From an uncultured Pelagibacteraceae bacterium (GTDB taxonomy: Bacteria; Pseudomonadota; Alphaproteobacteria; Pelagibacterales; Pelagibacteraceae), in assembly GCA_902588585.1 (NCBI GenBank), contig CACIPQ010000009.1, forward strand, positions 1 to 34,793: 34,793 bases of DNA, written 5' to 3'. The number at the start of each line of letters is the position of its first letter. The stretch's first letter is position 1. The position numbers were made by a program, and so were the translations under genes. Under the pieces are notes generated by a model. It made no database searches. It saw only the letters and a program-made list of their open reading frames with translations, and had not been told where the DNA came from. Of the stretch, positions 1 to 8,094 are shown in pieces.

Positions 1-1416
1 GATGATTATAGACGGTTAGCATATGATGAAATATTTTCAAACTTACTTTCGCTTCAGTCCACAAGAAAAATTATAAAAATAAAAAAAAAGATTAAAAAAA
101 TTAATAATTCTAAACTTGAGAATATGATTTTAAAAAATTTTTCTTTTAAATTAAATGAAAATCAAAAAAAAATTTTGAATGAATTAGAAACTGACATCCA
201 ATCTGATAATCGTATGTTTAGACTGCTTCAGGGAGACGTTGGTTCTGGTAAAACTATATTGGCTTTGATAACAGCTGCAAAGGTTATTGAATCAAACCAT
301 CAGGTTGCATTTATGGCGCCGACTGAAATTTTAGCAATACAACATTTCAATTTAGCAAAAAAGCTATTTGGCTCTACCTTTGTAAATATAGAAATAATAA
401 CTGGAAAAACTCCCGTTAAAGATAAAAAAATAATTATGTCTAAACTTGAGAAAGGTGAATTACATTTAATATTTGGTACACATTCTTTGTTTCAAAAAAA
501 AATAAATTTTTTTAATCTTGGTTTTATTATTATTGATGAACAACATAAATTTGGTGTTAACCAAAGATTAAAGCTTGCTAAAAAGGGAGGAGATAATTGC
601 GATCTTTTATTAATTTCAGCAACTCCAATACCAAGAACAATGATGTTGTCCTATTATGGTGACATGGATATATCAAGATTAAGAGAGAAACCAAAGAGTC
701 GAAAAAATATTATAACTTTGATTAAACCTGAAAACAAAGTTTCGGAACTATGGCCTCTTTTGGAAAAAGAAATATCTTTAAATAGACAAATATTTTGGGT
801 TTGTCCATTAATAGAAGAGTCAAATAAATTAAACTATTCATCTGTAAAAAAAAAATACGATTTGATAAAAAAAATTTTTCCTGGGCAAGTCGGGTTAATT
901 TACGGGTCTTTAAATAAAGAGGAAAAAGATAAAACCCTCAACAGATTCTTTGAAAAAAAAATAAAGATTTTAGTTAGTACGACTGTTATAGAGGTTGGAA
1001 TTGATTTCCCAAGTGCTAATACAATAATAATTGAAGACTCAAATAAATTTGGATTATCCCAACTACATCAGCTAAGAGGAAGAGTTGGTAGAGGAAAAAA
1101 TGAGTCAATTTGTATACTGCTTTACAAAAAAAATTTGAGTAAAAATGCTAAAGAAAGATTAAAAATTTTAAGATCAACGAATGATGGATTTATAATTGCT
1201 GAAAAAGATTTAGAATTAAGGGGGTATGGAGATCTTTTAGGTTTTCAACAAAGTGGTATTAAAAATTTTAAGTTTGCTGACCCTGTTCAACATAAAGAAC
1301 TTTTTTTAATGGCCGAGCAAAATATAAAAGAGATTGAAAATTTAAATATAAAAAAATTTGAATTTCTTTTAAAACTTCATGATAGAGCTGAAATAATTCA
1401 TGAATTAGGGAACTAA
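1..1416 (+). CDS. recG: ATP-dependent DNA helicase RecG (5' end cut off by window)
   Basis: Superfamily 2 helicase that remodels stalled replication forks and recombination intermediates. The reading frame is open from base 1, so the start lies outside the window and 471 C-terminal residues are visible; the ATG at 124 is internal. The first visible residues (RRLAYDEIFSNLLSLQ) match the RecG segment between the wedge and helicase domains. Helicase motifs follow in order: Walker A GDVGSGKT, DEQH box (DEQHKFGV), motif III SATPIPRT and motif VI QLRGRVGRG. The C-terminal ELRGYGDLLGFQQSG segment is also typical of RecG. The gene ends 2 bases before the convergent DUF502 gene, leaving no room for an intrinsic terminator. 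The family call is very secure. Confidence 0.97.
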   Translation, partial: DDYRRLAYDEIFSNLLSLQSTRKIIKIKKKIKKINNSKLENMILKNFSFKLNENQKKILNELETDIQSDNRMFRLLQGDVGSGKTILALITAAKVIESNHQVAFMAPTEILAIQHFNLAKKLFGSTFVNIEIITGKTPVKDKKIIMSKLEKGELHLIFGTHSLFQKKINFFNLGFIIIDEQHKFGVNQRLKLAKKGGDNCDLLLISATPIPRTMMLSYYGDMDISRLREKPKSRKNIITLIKPENKVSELWPLLEKEISLNRQIFWVCPLIEESNKLNYSSVKKKYDLIKKIFPGQVGLIYGSLNKEEKDKTLNRFFEKKIKILVSTTVIEVGIDFPSANTIIIEDSNKFGLSQLHQLRGRVGRGKNESICILLYKKNLSKNAKERLKILRSTNDGFIIAEKDLELRGYGDLLGFQQSGIKNFKFADPVQHKELFLMAEQNIKEIENLNIKKFEFLLKLHDRAEIIHELGN

Positions 1417-1418
1417 GT

Positions 1419-2030
1419 TTATGGATTTGTGCTACCGGCAGACACAATAAATTTTGAAGCTTGCTCAAAGGAAATATCTAAAAATATAACTTCTTTTTTT
1501 GGAAACATTAACAAAAAACCACTTGTTGGATTAGGAGTGGTTGGCACAAAAACATTTATTAGTTCCTCTCCTACTTTATCTTTAATTATCCCAGTATTTT
1601 CTTTTGTTGCAAATCCAACTGCCCACGTTCCTTTTCTGGGGTATTCAATTAAAACTACACTTTTTTTATCGCCTTTGCTTTTGGTAAAAGTCTCTGTTAA
1701 CTGACCAACTGCAGAATATATAGTTCTAAGTATCGGAATTTTATTAAGAACCGTCTCAAAAAAATCAAAAAGTTTTTTTCCTAAGAAAGACAGAGAAATC
1801 CATCCAATTAAAGTAATCAGAATTAACGAAATTAGAATTTCCAATCCTGGAATATTGTAGGGTAAATAGTAGTTAGGATTTATTTCTTTTGGTAAGATTT
1901 TTGATGAAATTTTTATAAAAAAAAGAGTCAGATATAAAGTAATACCAATTGGTATCAGAACAACTATTCCTGCTATAAAGTTATTCCGAATTGTGGAAAA
2001 CAGTGACCTTTTTGCCTTCTTTTTAGACAT
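1419..2030 (-). CDS. DUF502 family inner-membrane protein
   Basis: A 203-residue protein of the DUF502 family, whose biochemical function is not established. A basic N-terminus (MSKKKAKRS) precedes two hydrophobic membrane segments at about residues 18-40 and 63-85. The soluble C-terminal part carries family-like stretches such as NKIPILRTIYSAVGQ and VFVPTTPNPTSGFLLMFP. Length is normal for the family. The ATG at 2030 gives the N-terminal cytoplasmic segment expected before the first membrane helix. Genes of this family often sit beside recG in alphaproteobacteria, as here, but convergently with a 2-base gap. It is transcribed divergently from the M48 peptidase. No function is assigned. Confidence 0.85.
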   Translation of the reverse strand: MSKKKAKRSLFSTIRNNFIAGIVVLIPIGITLYLTLFFIKISSKILPKEINPNYYLPYNIPGLEILISLILITLIGWISLSFLGKKLFDFFETVLNKIPILRTIYSAVGQLTETFTKSKGDKKSVVLIEYPRKGTWAVGFATKENTGIIKDKVGEELINVFVPTTPNPTSGFLLMFPKKEVIFLDISFEQASKFIVSAGSTNP

Positions 2031-2081
2031 ATTTACTAATGCTTAAATAGAATATTTGTAATTTCTTTGTTATTATCATCT

Positions 2082-2930
2082 ATGGGTAAAAGTCATAACA
2101 TAAATAGAAGAAAATTTCTCGAATTAATTGGATGCTCATGTTGCGGTTATTTTCTATCAGCTTGTGGTACTGTACCAATCACTGAACGTAGACAATTAAC
2201 TTTATACCCTGAAAGTGTCATAAATAGACAGGCTGCTAAAGCTTATGAAAACTTTAAGAAAAAATCTAAATCTAAATTAATTACCTCTGGAAAAGATTTA
2301 GATAGAATAACGGAAATTGGAGGAAGAATAGAAAGTGCAGTTACATCATTCTTTCAAAGCAAAAATGAAACAGATCCAACTCAAAATTTTAATTGGGAAT
2401 ATATATTGGTTAATGATAAAAAAATTACAAATGCCTGGTGTATGCCAGGAGGGAAAATTGCTGTTTTTTCAGGAATTCTTGATGTTGCAAAAAATGATGA
2501 CGGACTAGCAACAATAATGGGTCATGAAATTGCTCACGCAGTAGCAAAACATAGTGTCGAGAGAATGAGCCAGGCTATGGCGGTTAATGTTGGAACACAA
2601 GTTGCAGATATATTTTTAGGTGGAACAATCAACAGGACAAGAAATACTGTGGGAAGAGCAACGGGAATGGATATATTTCAATTAGGAATCATGAATCCTT
2701 TTGGCCGAAAACAAGAAACTGAAGCAGATTATTTAGGATTAATATTTTCATCATTGTCTGGATTTAATATAAAAGAATCTACTAAATTATGGGAAAGAAT
2801 GAAGGAAGCAAATAAAGGAAAAGAACCTCCTCAATTTCTAAGCACTCATCCGTCAAGCAGCAAAAGGATAGAAAATTTAAAAGGATGGATAAACAAAATT
2901 ATAATAGAGTATCCACCAATAAAAACATAA
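2082..2930 (+). CDS. M48 family zinc metalloprotease, predicted Tat-exported lipoprotein
   Basis: An envelope zinc protease of the M48 (BepA/LoiP/Oma1-like) group, probably involved in quality control of envelope proteins. Counting from the ATG at 2082 (282 residues), the N-terminus has a twin-arginine motif NRRKFLEL with R9-R10, a short hydrophobic stretch and a lipobox LSAC with Cys28, suggesting Tat export followed by lipidation. The zinc motif HEIAH is at 148-152 and the third ligand is expected in ETEAD at about 212-216. The open frame extends upstream to a TTG at 2067, but the ATG places the RR motif at the proper distance from the start. No clear Shine-Dalgarno sequence is visible. Sure of the protease family; export route and substrate are inferred. 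Confidence 0.88.
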   Translation: MGKSHNINRRKFLELIGCSCCGYFLSACGTVPITERRQLTLYPESVINRQAAKAYENFKKKSKSKLITSGKDLDRITEIGGRIESAVTSFFQSKNETDPTQNFNWEYILVNDKKITNAWCMPGGKIAVFSGILDVAKNDDGLATIMGHEIAHAVAKHSVERMSQAMAVNVGTQVADIFLGGTINRTRNTVGRATGMDIFQLGIMNPFGRKQETEADYLGLIFSSLSGFNIKESTKLWERMKEANKGKEPPQFLSTHPSSSKRIENLKGWINKIIIEYPPIKT

Positions 2931-2935
2931 ATTAG

Positions 2936-3011
2936 TGGTGAGCCCTGTTGGATTCGAACCAACGACACCTTCCTTAAAAGGGAAGTGCTCTACCAGCTGA
3001 GCTAAGGGCCC
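2936..3011 (-). tRNA. tRNA-Lys (anticodon TTT)
   Basis: On the minus strand the sequence folds as a full cloverleaf. The acceptor 5' GGGCCCT pairs with AGGGCTC, the discriminator base is A, and CCA is encoded. The D arm contains AGCTCAGCTGGTAGAGC. The anticodon stem CTTCC/GGAAG encloses a CTTTTAA loop with anticodon TTT. The T arm contains GGTTCGAATCC. It lies 55 bases downstream of ribBA on the same strand and faces the stop codon of the M48 peptidase gene. Confidence 0.97.
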
Positions 3012-3027
3012 GTTAGAGGAACTACTT

Positions 3028-3054
3028 TCTATATTTAAAAAAGATAAATTTCAA
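3028..3054 (-). promoter_or_regulatory. Possible promoter of tRNA-Lys
   Basis: Reading the minus strand, TTGAAA (3054-3049) is followed by a 15-base spacer and TATAGA (3033-3028). This would place a transcription start about 10 bases before the mature tRNA 5' end. The spacer is shorter than the usual 16-18, and AT-rich DNA gives many chance matches, so this is only a candidate. Read-through from ribBA is the alternative. Confidence 0.3.
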
Positions 3055-3066
3055 TTAAAAAATTAT

Positions 3067-4125
3067 TCATTTTATAATTTCCTGTTTAACTATATTTATA
3101 TCATAACCTTTTAAAGCAATAATACGTTTTTTTGATCTTGAAACTAATATCATGTTTTTAATTTTTAGTTCTTTGATTATTTGGGCTCCAACGCCGTAAT
3201 ATCTCAATACTCTATTATTTTCTGACGAAGTTGTACTAGGGTTTGTCCCTTTGATTAAAATCAGAGCAAAATTACTGAATTTATTCAAATACTTTAAAGA
3301 ATTTTTCAAAATATTTTTGTTAAAATTGGAAAAACTGTTCAAAATATTTATTGATATAACTCTAACTCTTGGAGTTTTTTTTGGAGAAAATTTTCCTTTA
3401 ATTATGGCGTAGTGATCTGCTCCATCCAATTTATTTTTAAAAGTTCTTAGACCAAAATTTCCAAATTTTTTAATATTAATTTTTTTATTAGAAATTAACT
3501 TAATGTGTCTTTCATGTTTAAGTCTATAAGAAATTAAATCTTCAATCTTAGCAATTTTCAATTTGTGTTTCTTTGAAAATGGTATTAAATCTTTATAGCG
3601 GGCCATTGTCCCATCTTCATTCATAACTTCACAAATCACCGCGCTAGAATTTAATTTTGCTAGTTTAGATATATCTACAGAAGCTTCTGTATGACCTGCC
3701 CTTTCTAATACACCACCATTTTTTGCAACCAACGGAAATACGTGACCAGGAGAAACGATATCCTTTTTTGAAGAACTTGGTCTTATAGCTACTTTAATTG
3801 TTTTGGCTCTATCCTGAGCTGATATCCCAGTTGTGATACCTTTTTTTGACTCAATAGATACTGTAAAGGCAGTTTGTGTTCTTGATTTATTAATCAAGGA
3901 CATCAAAGGTAACTTTAATTTTTTAACTTTTTGTTGAGTTAAAGCTAAACATATCAGTCCTCTTCCGTGTTTAGCCATAAAATTTATTTTTTTAGCACTA
4001 ATTTTTGATGCTGGGATAACAAGATCGCCTTCATTTTCTCGATCTTTATTATCTACTAAAATGAACATTTTTCCTTTTTTTGCATCTCTTATAATTTCAT
4101 TAATCGTTGAGGATGATTTTTTCAT
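3067..4125 (-). CDS. ribB: 3,4-dihydroxy-2-butanone 4-phosphate synthase with degenerate GTP cyclohydrolase II-like domain
   Basis: The N-terminal half (about residues 1-205) is RibB, converting ribulose 5-phosphate to formate and the four-carbon unit of riboflavin. It shows the acidic metal/catalytic motif DRENEGD (28-34) and GHTEASVDI. The C-terminal 140 residues resemble GTP cyclohydrolase II only in outline: YYGVGAQIIKELKIKN and SKKRIIALKGYDINIV match its end, but the zinc motif (CxxC-type SECLTGD...RCDCG region) is absent; the matching place reads RVRVISINIL. So the RibB activity is expected and RibA activity is not. Length 352 is a little under that of full RibBA proteins. It is the last protein gene of the rib cluster, 1 base after ribE. 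Confidence 0.9.
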   Translation of the reverse strand: MKKSSSTINEIIRDAKKGKMFILVDNKDRENEGDLVIPASKISAKKINFMAKHGRGLICLALTQQKVKKLKLPLMSLINKSRTQTAFTVSIESKKGITTGISAQDRAKTIKVAIRPSSSKKDIVSPGHVFPLVAKNGGVLERAGHTEASVDISKLAKLNSSAVICEVMNEDGTMARYKDLIPFSKKHKLKIAKIEDLISYRLKHERHIKLISNKKINIKKFGNFGLRTFKNKLDGADHYAIIKGKFSPKKTPRVRVISINILNSFSNFNKNILKNSLKYLNKFSNFALILIKGTNPSTTSSENNRVLRYYGVGAQIIKELKIKNMILVSRSKKRIIALKGYDINIVKQEIIK

Positions 4126-4126
4126 T

Positions 4127-4723
4127 TTAATTATAAATATTATTTAAATATTTTCCTACCATATCAAACTCAACGTTAACCTTATCGCTTTTTTTTAATT
4201 TAATTAAATTTGTAAGTTTTAATGTATGTGGAATAATTGTAATTTGAAAACTATTTGCTTTAACCTTTGATACAGTTAGAGATACACCATTAATTGATAT
4301 AGAACCTTTTTCAATAATAAATTTTTTGTATTTTTTCTCTAATGAAAAAACTACATTCCAAGACTTATCAATAATTCTAATGTTTTTAACAATAGAAGTT
4401 GTGTCCACATGACCCTGTATATAATGTCCAGATATTTTTTTTCCAAAATGTAAAGATTTTTCGATATTTATATATTTGCCCACTTTTACATTTTTAAAAG
4501 TCGATCTTTTTAAAGTTTCCTTTGAAAGGTAAAAAAGAAAAGAATTTTTTTTAATCCTAATAAGTGTTAAGCAGACCCCGTCACAACAAACAGACTCCCC
4601 TATATCAGACTTTTTAAACGATATATTAGAAGTTACCTCAATAACCGAACTGCCTTTAACATATTTAGTTTTTTTTTTAATATTTTTTATTACTGCCTGG
4701 TTATAAACAATTCCATTAAACAT
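4127..4723 (-). CDS. ribE: Riboflavin synthase, alpha subunit type
   Basis: Catalyses the dismutation of two 6,7-dimethyl-8-ribityllumazine molecules to riboflavin. The protein starts with MFNGIV (family consensus MFTGIV) and contains the two tandem lumazine-binding repeats: first GESVCCDGVCLTL, second GSISINGVSLTV. The interdomain motif HFGKKISGHYIQGHVD is also present. Length 198 is typical of a two-domain subunit. Its stop is 1 base from the ribB start, and its ATG overlaps the last base of ribD, so translational coupling in one transcript is likely. The gene name varies between organisms (ribE or ribC). The function is secure. Confidence 0.95.
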   Translation of the reverse strand: MFNGIVYNQAVIKNIKKKTKYVKGSSVIEVTSNISFKKSDIGESVCCDGVCLTLIRIKKNSFLFYLSKETLKRSTFKNVKVGKYINIEKSLHFGKKISGHYIQGHVDTTSIVKNIRIIDKSWNVVFSLEKKYKKFIIEKGSISINGVSLTVSKVKANSFQITIIPHTLKLTNLIKLKKSDKVNVEFDMVGKYLNNIYN

Positions 4724-5814
4724 TATTTTATTCTCAATTTATATAATTCATCACCAAATAGTTTAACATCGATTTTTTTCTTGTCTTTTAATTTAAGCTT
4801 GCTTAACAAATTTTTATAAGAATTTCTTCCATTTTTATTCAATTTTTTGAATGATTTAAAAACATAAAGATTATAAAACAAATTGTTCTTTAAAAATGCA
4901 TTGGTTGTATACAGGCCTGCTTCACAAAGTATTCTCGAATATCCTTTCTGTTTAAGACTAAAAAGTATGTTTTTAAAAGAAAATAATTTTTTCTTATCTT
5001 TGATTTTAATAATTACGATATTTTTAGATTTAAAAAAGTTTTCTTTTTTTTTATTGTTTTTGCTTGTAATTATATACGTTTTAATTTTTTTAGTACTATT
5101 ATATAAATTAAGCGTTTTTTTTAATTTCAAATCTCTATCAATAATTGCACGACTTGGGCTAAGATGTTCTAAACCTTTTATTCGACAATCAAGTTTTGAA
5201 TTGTCTTTATTCACGCTTTTATAGGAGCTTAAAATGCAATCATATTTGGATCTGATTAAATGGACTTTTGATCTAGAAAAATCATTAGTAATCCATTTTC
5301 CTTTTTTATTTATAGAGAAATAGTCTTTAGAAATAGCAATTTTTCCATCGATATAAGGTAAGCTTTTATTTTTTTTCGATAAAAAGTAGCTTTTATAAAA
5401 ATTTTTGCCCTCATTTTTTAATAATCCAATTTTAACTTTTATTTTTTTTTTTTGTAATATTGATTTAGCCTTATTTTCAGTTCTTGAATCTGTATCTAAA
5501 ACAGAGTAACAAACTTTAGCTATACCTTTTTTTATAATAGTGTTTACACAAGGTGGACTTTTTCCATAATGAGAACAGGGTTCTAATGTTACATACATTG
5601 TGGAACCAAAAAAATTCTTTTTTCCTTTTAAAGCATTAATTTCAGCATGAGGTCTTCCATTTACTGAAGTAGACCCTGAAGAAATTACTGAGCCATTTTT
5701 TACCACTACACAACCTACTGAAGGATTTTCTTTTGTTGAACCTAGATGACTGTAAGCCTTTTGGAATGCTAGCTTCATGAACTTATTTTCTGAATTTGGA
5801 TTGTTTGATCTCAT
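4723..5814 (-). CDS. ribD: Bifunctional riboflavin deaminase/reductase RibD
   Basis: Carries out two consecutive steps of riboflavin synthesis, deaminating the pyrimidine ring and then reducing the ribosyl side chain. The N-terminal cytidine-deaminase-like domain has the zinc ligands HAE (56-58) and PCSHYGKSPPC with Cys80 and Cys89. The C-terminal reductase domain begins near SLPYIDGKIAISKD and continues through WITNDFSRSKVHLIRSKYD. That reductase half is unusually rich in Lys and diverges from the family towards its end, but the frame is intact over 363 residues. It follows nrdR after 38 bases. Another in-frame ATG at codon 13 would still leave the deaminase core complete. Confidence 0.94.
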   Translation of the reverse strand: MRSNNPNSENKFMKLAFQKAYSHLGSTKENPSVGCVVVKNGSVISSGSTSVNGRPHAEINALKGKKNFFGSTMYVTLEPCSHYGKSPPCVNTIIKKGIAKVCYSVLDTDSRTENKAKSILQKKKIKVKIGLLKNEGKNFYKSYFLSKKNKSLPYIDGKIAISKDYFSINKKGKWITNDFSRSKVHLIRSKYDCILSSYKSVNKDNSKLDCRIKGLEHLSPSRAIIDRDLKLKKTLNLYNSTKKIKTYIITSKNNKKKENFFKSKNIVIIKIKDKKKLFSFKNILFSLKQKGYSRILCEAGLYTTNAFLKNNLFYNLYVFKSFKKLNKNGRNSYKNLLSKLKLKDKKKIDVKLFGDELYKLRIK

Positions 5815-5852
5815 GAAGTTTTAAAGATTAAATTTTAAGATTAAATTAAAAG

Positions 5853-6317
5853 TTACTTTTTAGATTTACCATCTAATTCTTCAATATATTCACCAAATTC
5901 TCCTACTTCTTTAAAATTTGTGTATACCGAAGCAAATCTAATATATCCAATTTTGTCTATTTCTTTTAGGGCACCCATAACTTTTTTTCCTATGAAGTTT
6001 GACTGTATTTCAGATTGTCCCATTTCTTCTAATTCTCTCGAGATTTTAGAAACAACTTTGTCAATTGTCTCTGGATCAATTGGTCTTTTTTTTAAAGCTG
6101 TAAAAATAGATTTAGCTAATTTTTCTCTGTCAAAAGGAACTCTACGTCCATTTTTTTTTATAACCGACAATTCTCTAAATTGAACTCTTTCAAAAGTTGT
6201 GAACCTCATACCTCCATTACATGTACAAAGTCTTCTTCTCCTAATGGCAGTTCCATCTTCTGTGGGTCTAGAATCAACAACAGAAGTATCTTTTTCTCTA
6301 CAAAAGGGACAAAGCAT
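5853..6317 (-). CDS. nrdR: Transcriptional repressor NrdR of ribonucleotide reductase genes
   Basis: NrdR binds NrdR boxes upstream of ribonucleotide reductase operons, sensing ATP/dATP with its ATP-cone. The protein has the diagnostic opening [20 protein letters not shown], then RRRR and RFTTFERVQ, and the ATP-cone from about residue 49 ([20 protein letters not shown]). Length 154 is normal. The zinc ribbon is odd: the first pair is C3/C6, but the second reads C31-T-C33-N-G-G, whereas the family normally has CxxC at 31/34. The gene lies between glyA and ribD, a common alphaproteobacterial place. No ribonucleotide reductase gene or obvious NrdR box is in this window. Confidence 0.95.
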   Translation of the reverse strand: MLCPFCREKDTSVVDSRPTEDGTAIRRRRLCTCNGGMRFTTFERVQFRELSVIKKNGRRVPFDREKLAKSIFTALKKRPIDPETIDKVVSKISRELEEMGQSEIQSNFIGKKVMGALKEIDKIGYIRFASVYTNFKEVGEFGEYIEELDGKSKK

Positions 6318-6320
6318 AAT

Positions 6321-7637
6321 TTAATTTTTAGTCAAGTGCTTATATATAGGAAATTTAGAACAAAGTTCAATAACTTCTTTTTTAACTTCAGACTCAGTTT
6401 TACTATTGTTTTCTGGATTTTCAGACAAACCTTTAATGACTTTAGTAATTAACTCTCCAACTTTCTTGAATTCATTTAAGCCAAAGCCTCTGGTTGTGGC
6501 AGCTTGAGAGCCAAGTCTTATTCCTGAAGTAATAGTAGGTTTTTCTGTATCAAAAGGTATTCCATTTTTGTTACAAGTTATGTTGGCTTTACATAAACTA
6601 ATTTCAGCGGCTTTTCCTTTAACTTTAAAGGGTCTTAAATCAACCAACATTAAATGCGTATCAGTCCCCCCCGAAAAAATTTTGAATCCATTATTTTTTA
6701 AGGTTTCAGATAAAATTTTTGCATTAGAAAGAACAGATTTTATATAATCTCTGAATGCTGGTTGTAATGCTTCTTGAAATGCAGCGGCTTTAGCAGCTAT
6801 AACATGCATCAATGGTCCTCCTTGATAACCTGGAAATACAGCAGAATTGATTTTCTTAAATAAATCTTCTCTATTAGTTAAAATAATTCCTCCTCTACCA
6901 CCCCTTAAAACTTTATGTGTTGTTGAAGTTACAACATCAGCATATTCAATTGGATTAGGATAACCTTTCCCAGCTACCAAACCCGAGAAATGTGCCATAT
7001 CTACCATTAAATATGCTTTGATACTATTTGCTATCTCTCTAAATTTTTTAAAATCTATTATTCTTGAATATGCACTTCCACCTGCAATTATAAGTTTAGG
7101 TTTATGTTCATTAGCTAATTTTTGAACTTGATCATAATCAATAAGGCCTGTCTCTTTATTTACGTCATAATGAAAAGCGGTAAGCCATTTTCCAGATAAA
7201 GCAACTTTTGCTCCATGAGTTAAATGTCCTCCAGAATTTAAACTCATACCAAGTATTGGGTCTCCAGGCTGTAAAAGAGCAAGATATACTGCTCCATTAG
7301 CTTGTGCACCAGAGTGAGGTTGAACATTGGCATACTTACAATTAAATAATTTTTTAACTCTATCTAGAGCTAGTTCTTCTGCTTTATCAACGAATTCACA
7401 TCCTCCATAATATCTTTTTCCAGGATAACCCTCAGCATATTTGTTTGTTAAAATAGAACCTTGAGCATCTAAAACAGCTTTTGAAACTATATTTTCAGAA
7501 GCAATAAGTTCGATATGTTGTTGCTGTCTTTCAAGCTCAAGTTTTATTGAATTGTATAAATCTGGGTCTTTAGAAGATAAATCATTATCAAAATAGTCCT
7601 GATAGATACTTGAAACATCTTTCTTAATTTTTGACAT
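6321..7637 (-). CDS. glyA: Serine hydroxymethyltransferase
   Basis: PLP enzyme interconverting serine and glycine with tetrahydrofolate, the main source of one-carbon units. The 438-residue length suits the family. Visible motifs are [10 protein letters not shown] near 43-52, [42 protein letters not shown] and the PLP-lysine segment [13 protein letters not shown] with Lys242. The C-terminal substrate region [15 protein letters not shown] is also present. It starts 18 bases after rpiB and ends 3 bases before nrdR. No glycine riboswitch-like structure is visible in the short upstream spacer. The identification is secure. Confidence 0.97.
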   Translation of the reverse strand: MSKIKKDVSSIYQDYFDNDLSSKDPDLYNSIKLELERQQQHIELIASENIVSKAVLDAQGSILTNKYAEGYPGKRYYGGCEFVDKAEELALDRVKKLFNCKYANVQPHSGAQANGAVYLALLQPGDPILGMSLNSGGHLTHGAKVALSGKWLTAFHYDVNKETGLIDYDQVQKLANEHKPKLIIAGGSAYSRIIDFKKFREIANSIKAYLMVDMAHFSGLVAGKGYPNPIEYADVVTSTTHKVLRGGRGGIILTNREDLFKKINSAVFPGYQGGPLMHVIAAKAAAFQEALQPAFRDYIKSVLSNAKILSETLKNNGFKIFSGGTDTHLMLVDLRPFKVKGKAAEISLCKANITCNKNGIPFDTEKPTITSGIRLGSQAATTRGFGLNEFKKVGELITKVIKGLSENPENNSKTESEVKKEVIELCSKFPIYKHLTKN

Positions 7638-7655
7638 AGTTTGTAAAATTTATTT

Positions 7656-8093
7656 TTAAACTTTATTAACTCTACGAAGATGTCTTCCACCTTCGAACTT
7701 AGTATTAAGGAAAACATTAACTAGTTTAATAACGTCAGATTTTTTAGTTAATCTTGCTCCTAATGCCATGATATTAGCATTATTATGCTGTCTAGACAAA
7801 CGCGTAGAAGCCTTATTATAACAAACAGCAGCTCTTACCTTTTTAAATTTGTTAGCTGACATAGCCATTCCAGTACCAGATCCACAAACCAATATTCCTA
7901 TATTGCTTTTTTTAGACAAAACGTTTCTAGCTACTCTTTTTGCATAATCTGGATAGTCGACTGATTTATTGTCTTTAGGACCTAAATCCACAACTTTAAT
8001 TTTCTTTTTTATAAGATATTTTTTTATTATCTCTTTTATTTTGAAACCTGCGTGGTCAGAAGACAGAGATATTTTTTTAAATAAAGACTTCAA
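7656..8093 (-). CDS. rpiB: Ribose 5-phosphate isomerase B
   Basis: Interconverts ribose 5-phosphate and ribulose 5-phosphate in the pentose phosphate pathway; ribulose 5-phosphate is also the substrate of RibB further down the same cluster. The 145-residue protein shows the LacA/RpiB family signature: SSDHAGFKIKE at 11-21, VDYPDYA, the catalytic-loop segment ILVCGSGTGMAMSANK with Cys70, and RQHNNANIMALGAR carrying the conserved His and Asn-Ala-Asn. It sits 1 base after the 2OG oxygenase gene and before glyA. The rpiB-glyA-nrdR-rib order is conserved in alphaproteobacteria. Confidence 0.95.
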   Translation of the reverse strand: MKSLFKKISLSSDHAGFKIKEIIKKYLIKKKIKVVDLGPKDNKSVDYPDYAKRVARNVLSKKSNIGILVCGSGTGMAMSANKFKKVRAAVCYNKASTRLSRQHNNANIMALGARLTKKSDVIKLVNVFLNTKFEGGRHLRRVNKV

Positions 8094-8094
8094 A

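Noticed and set aside
2067-2081. TTG start for the M48 peptidase and TTG start (29190) for topA
   Set aside because: In both cases an ATG follows within 5-7 codons and begins at the conserved N-terminus (Tat signal or toprim motif), so the ATG starts were preferred.
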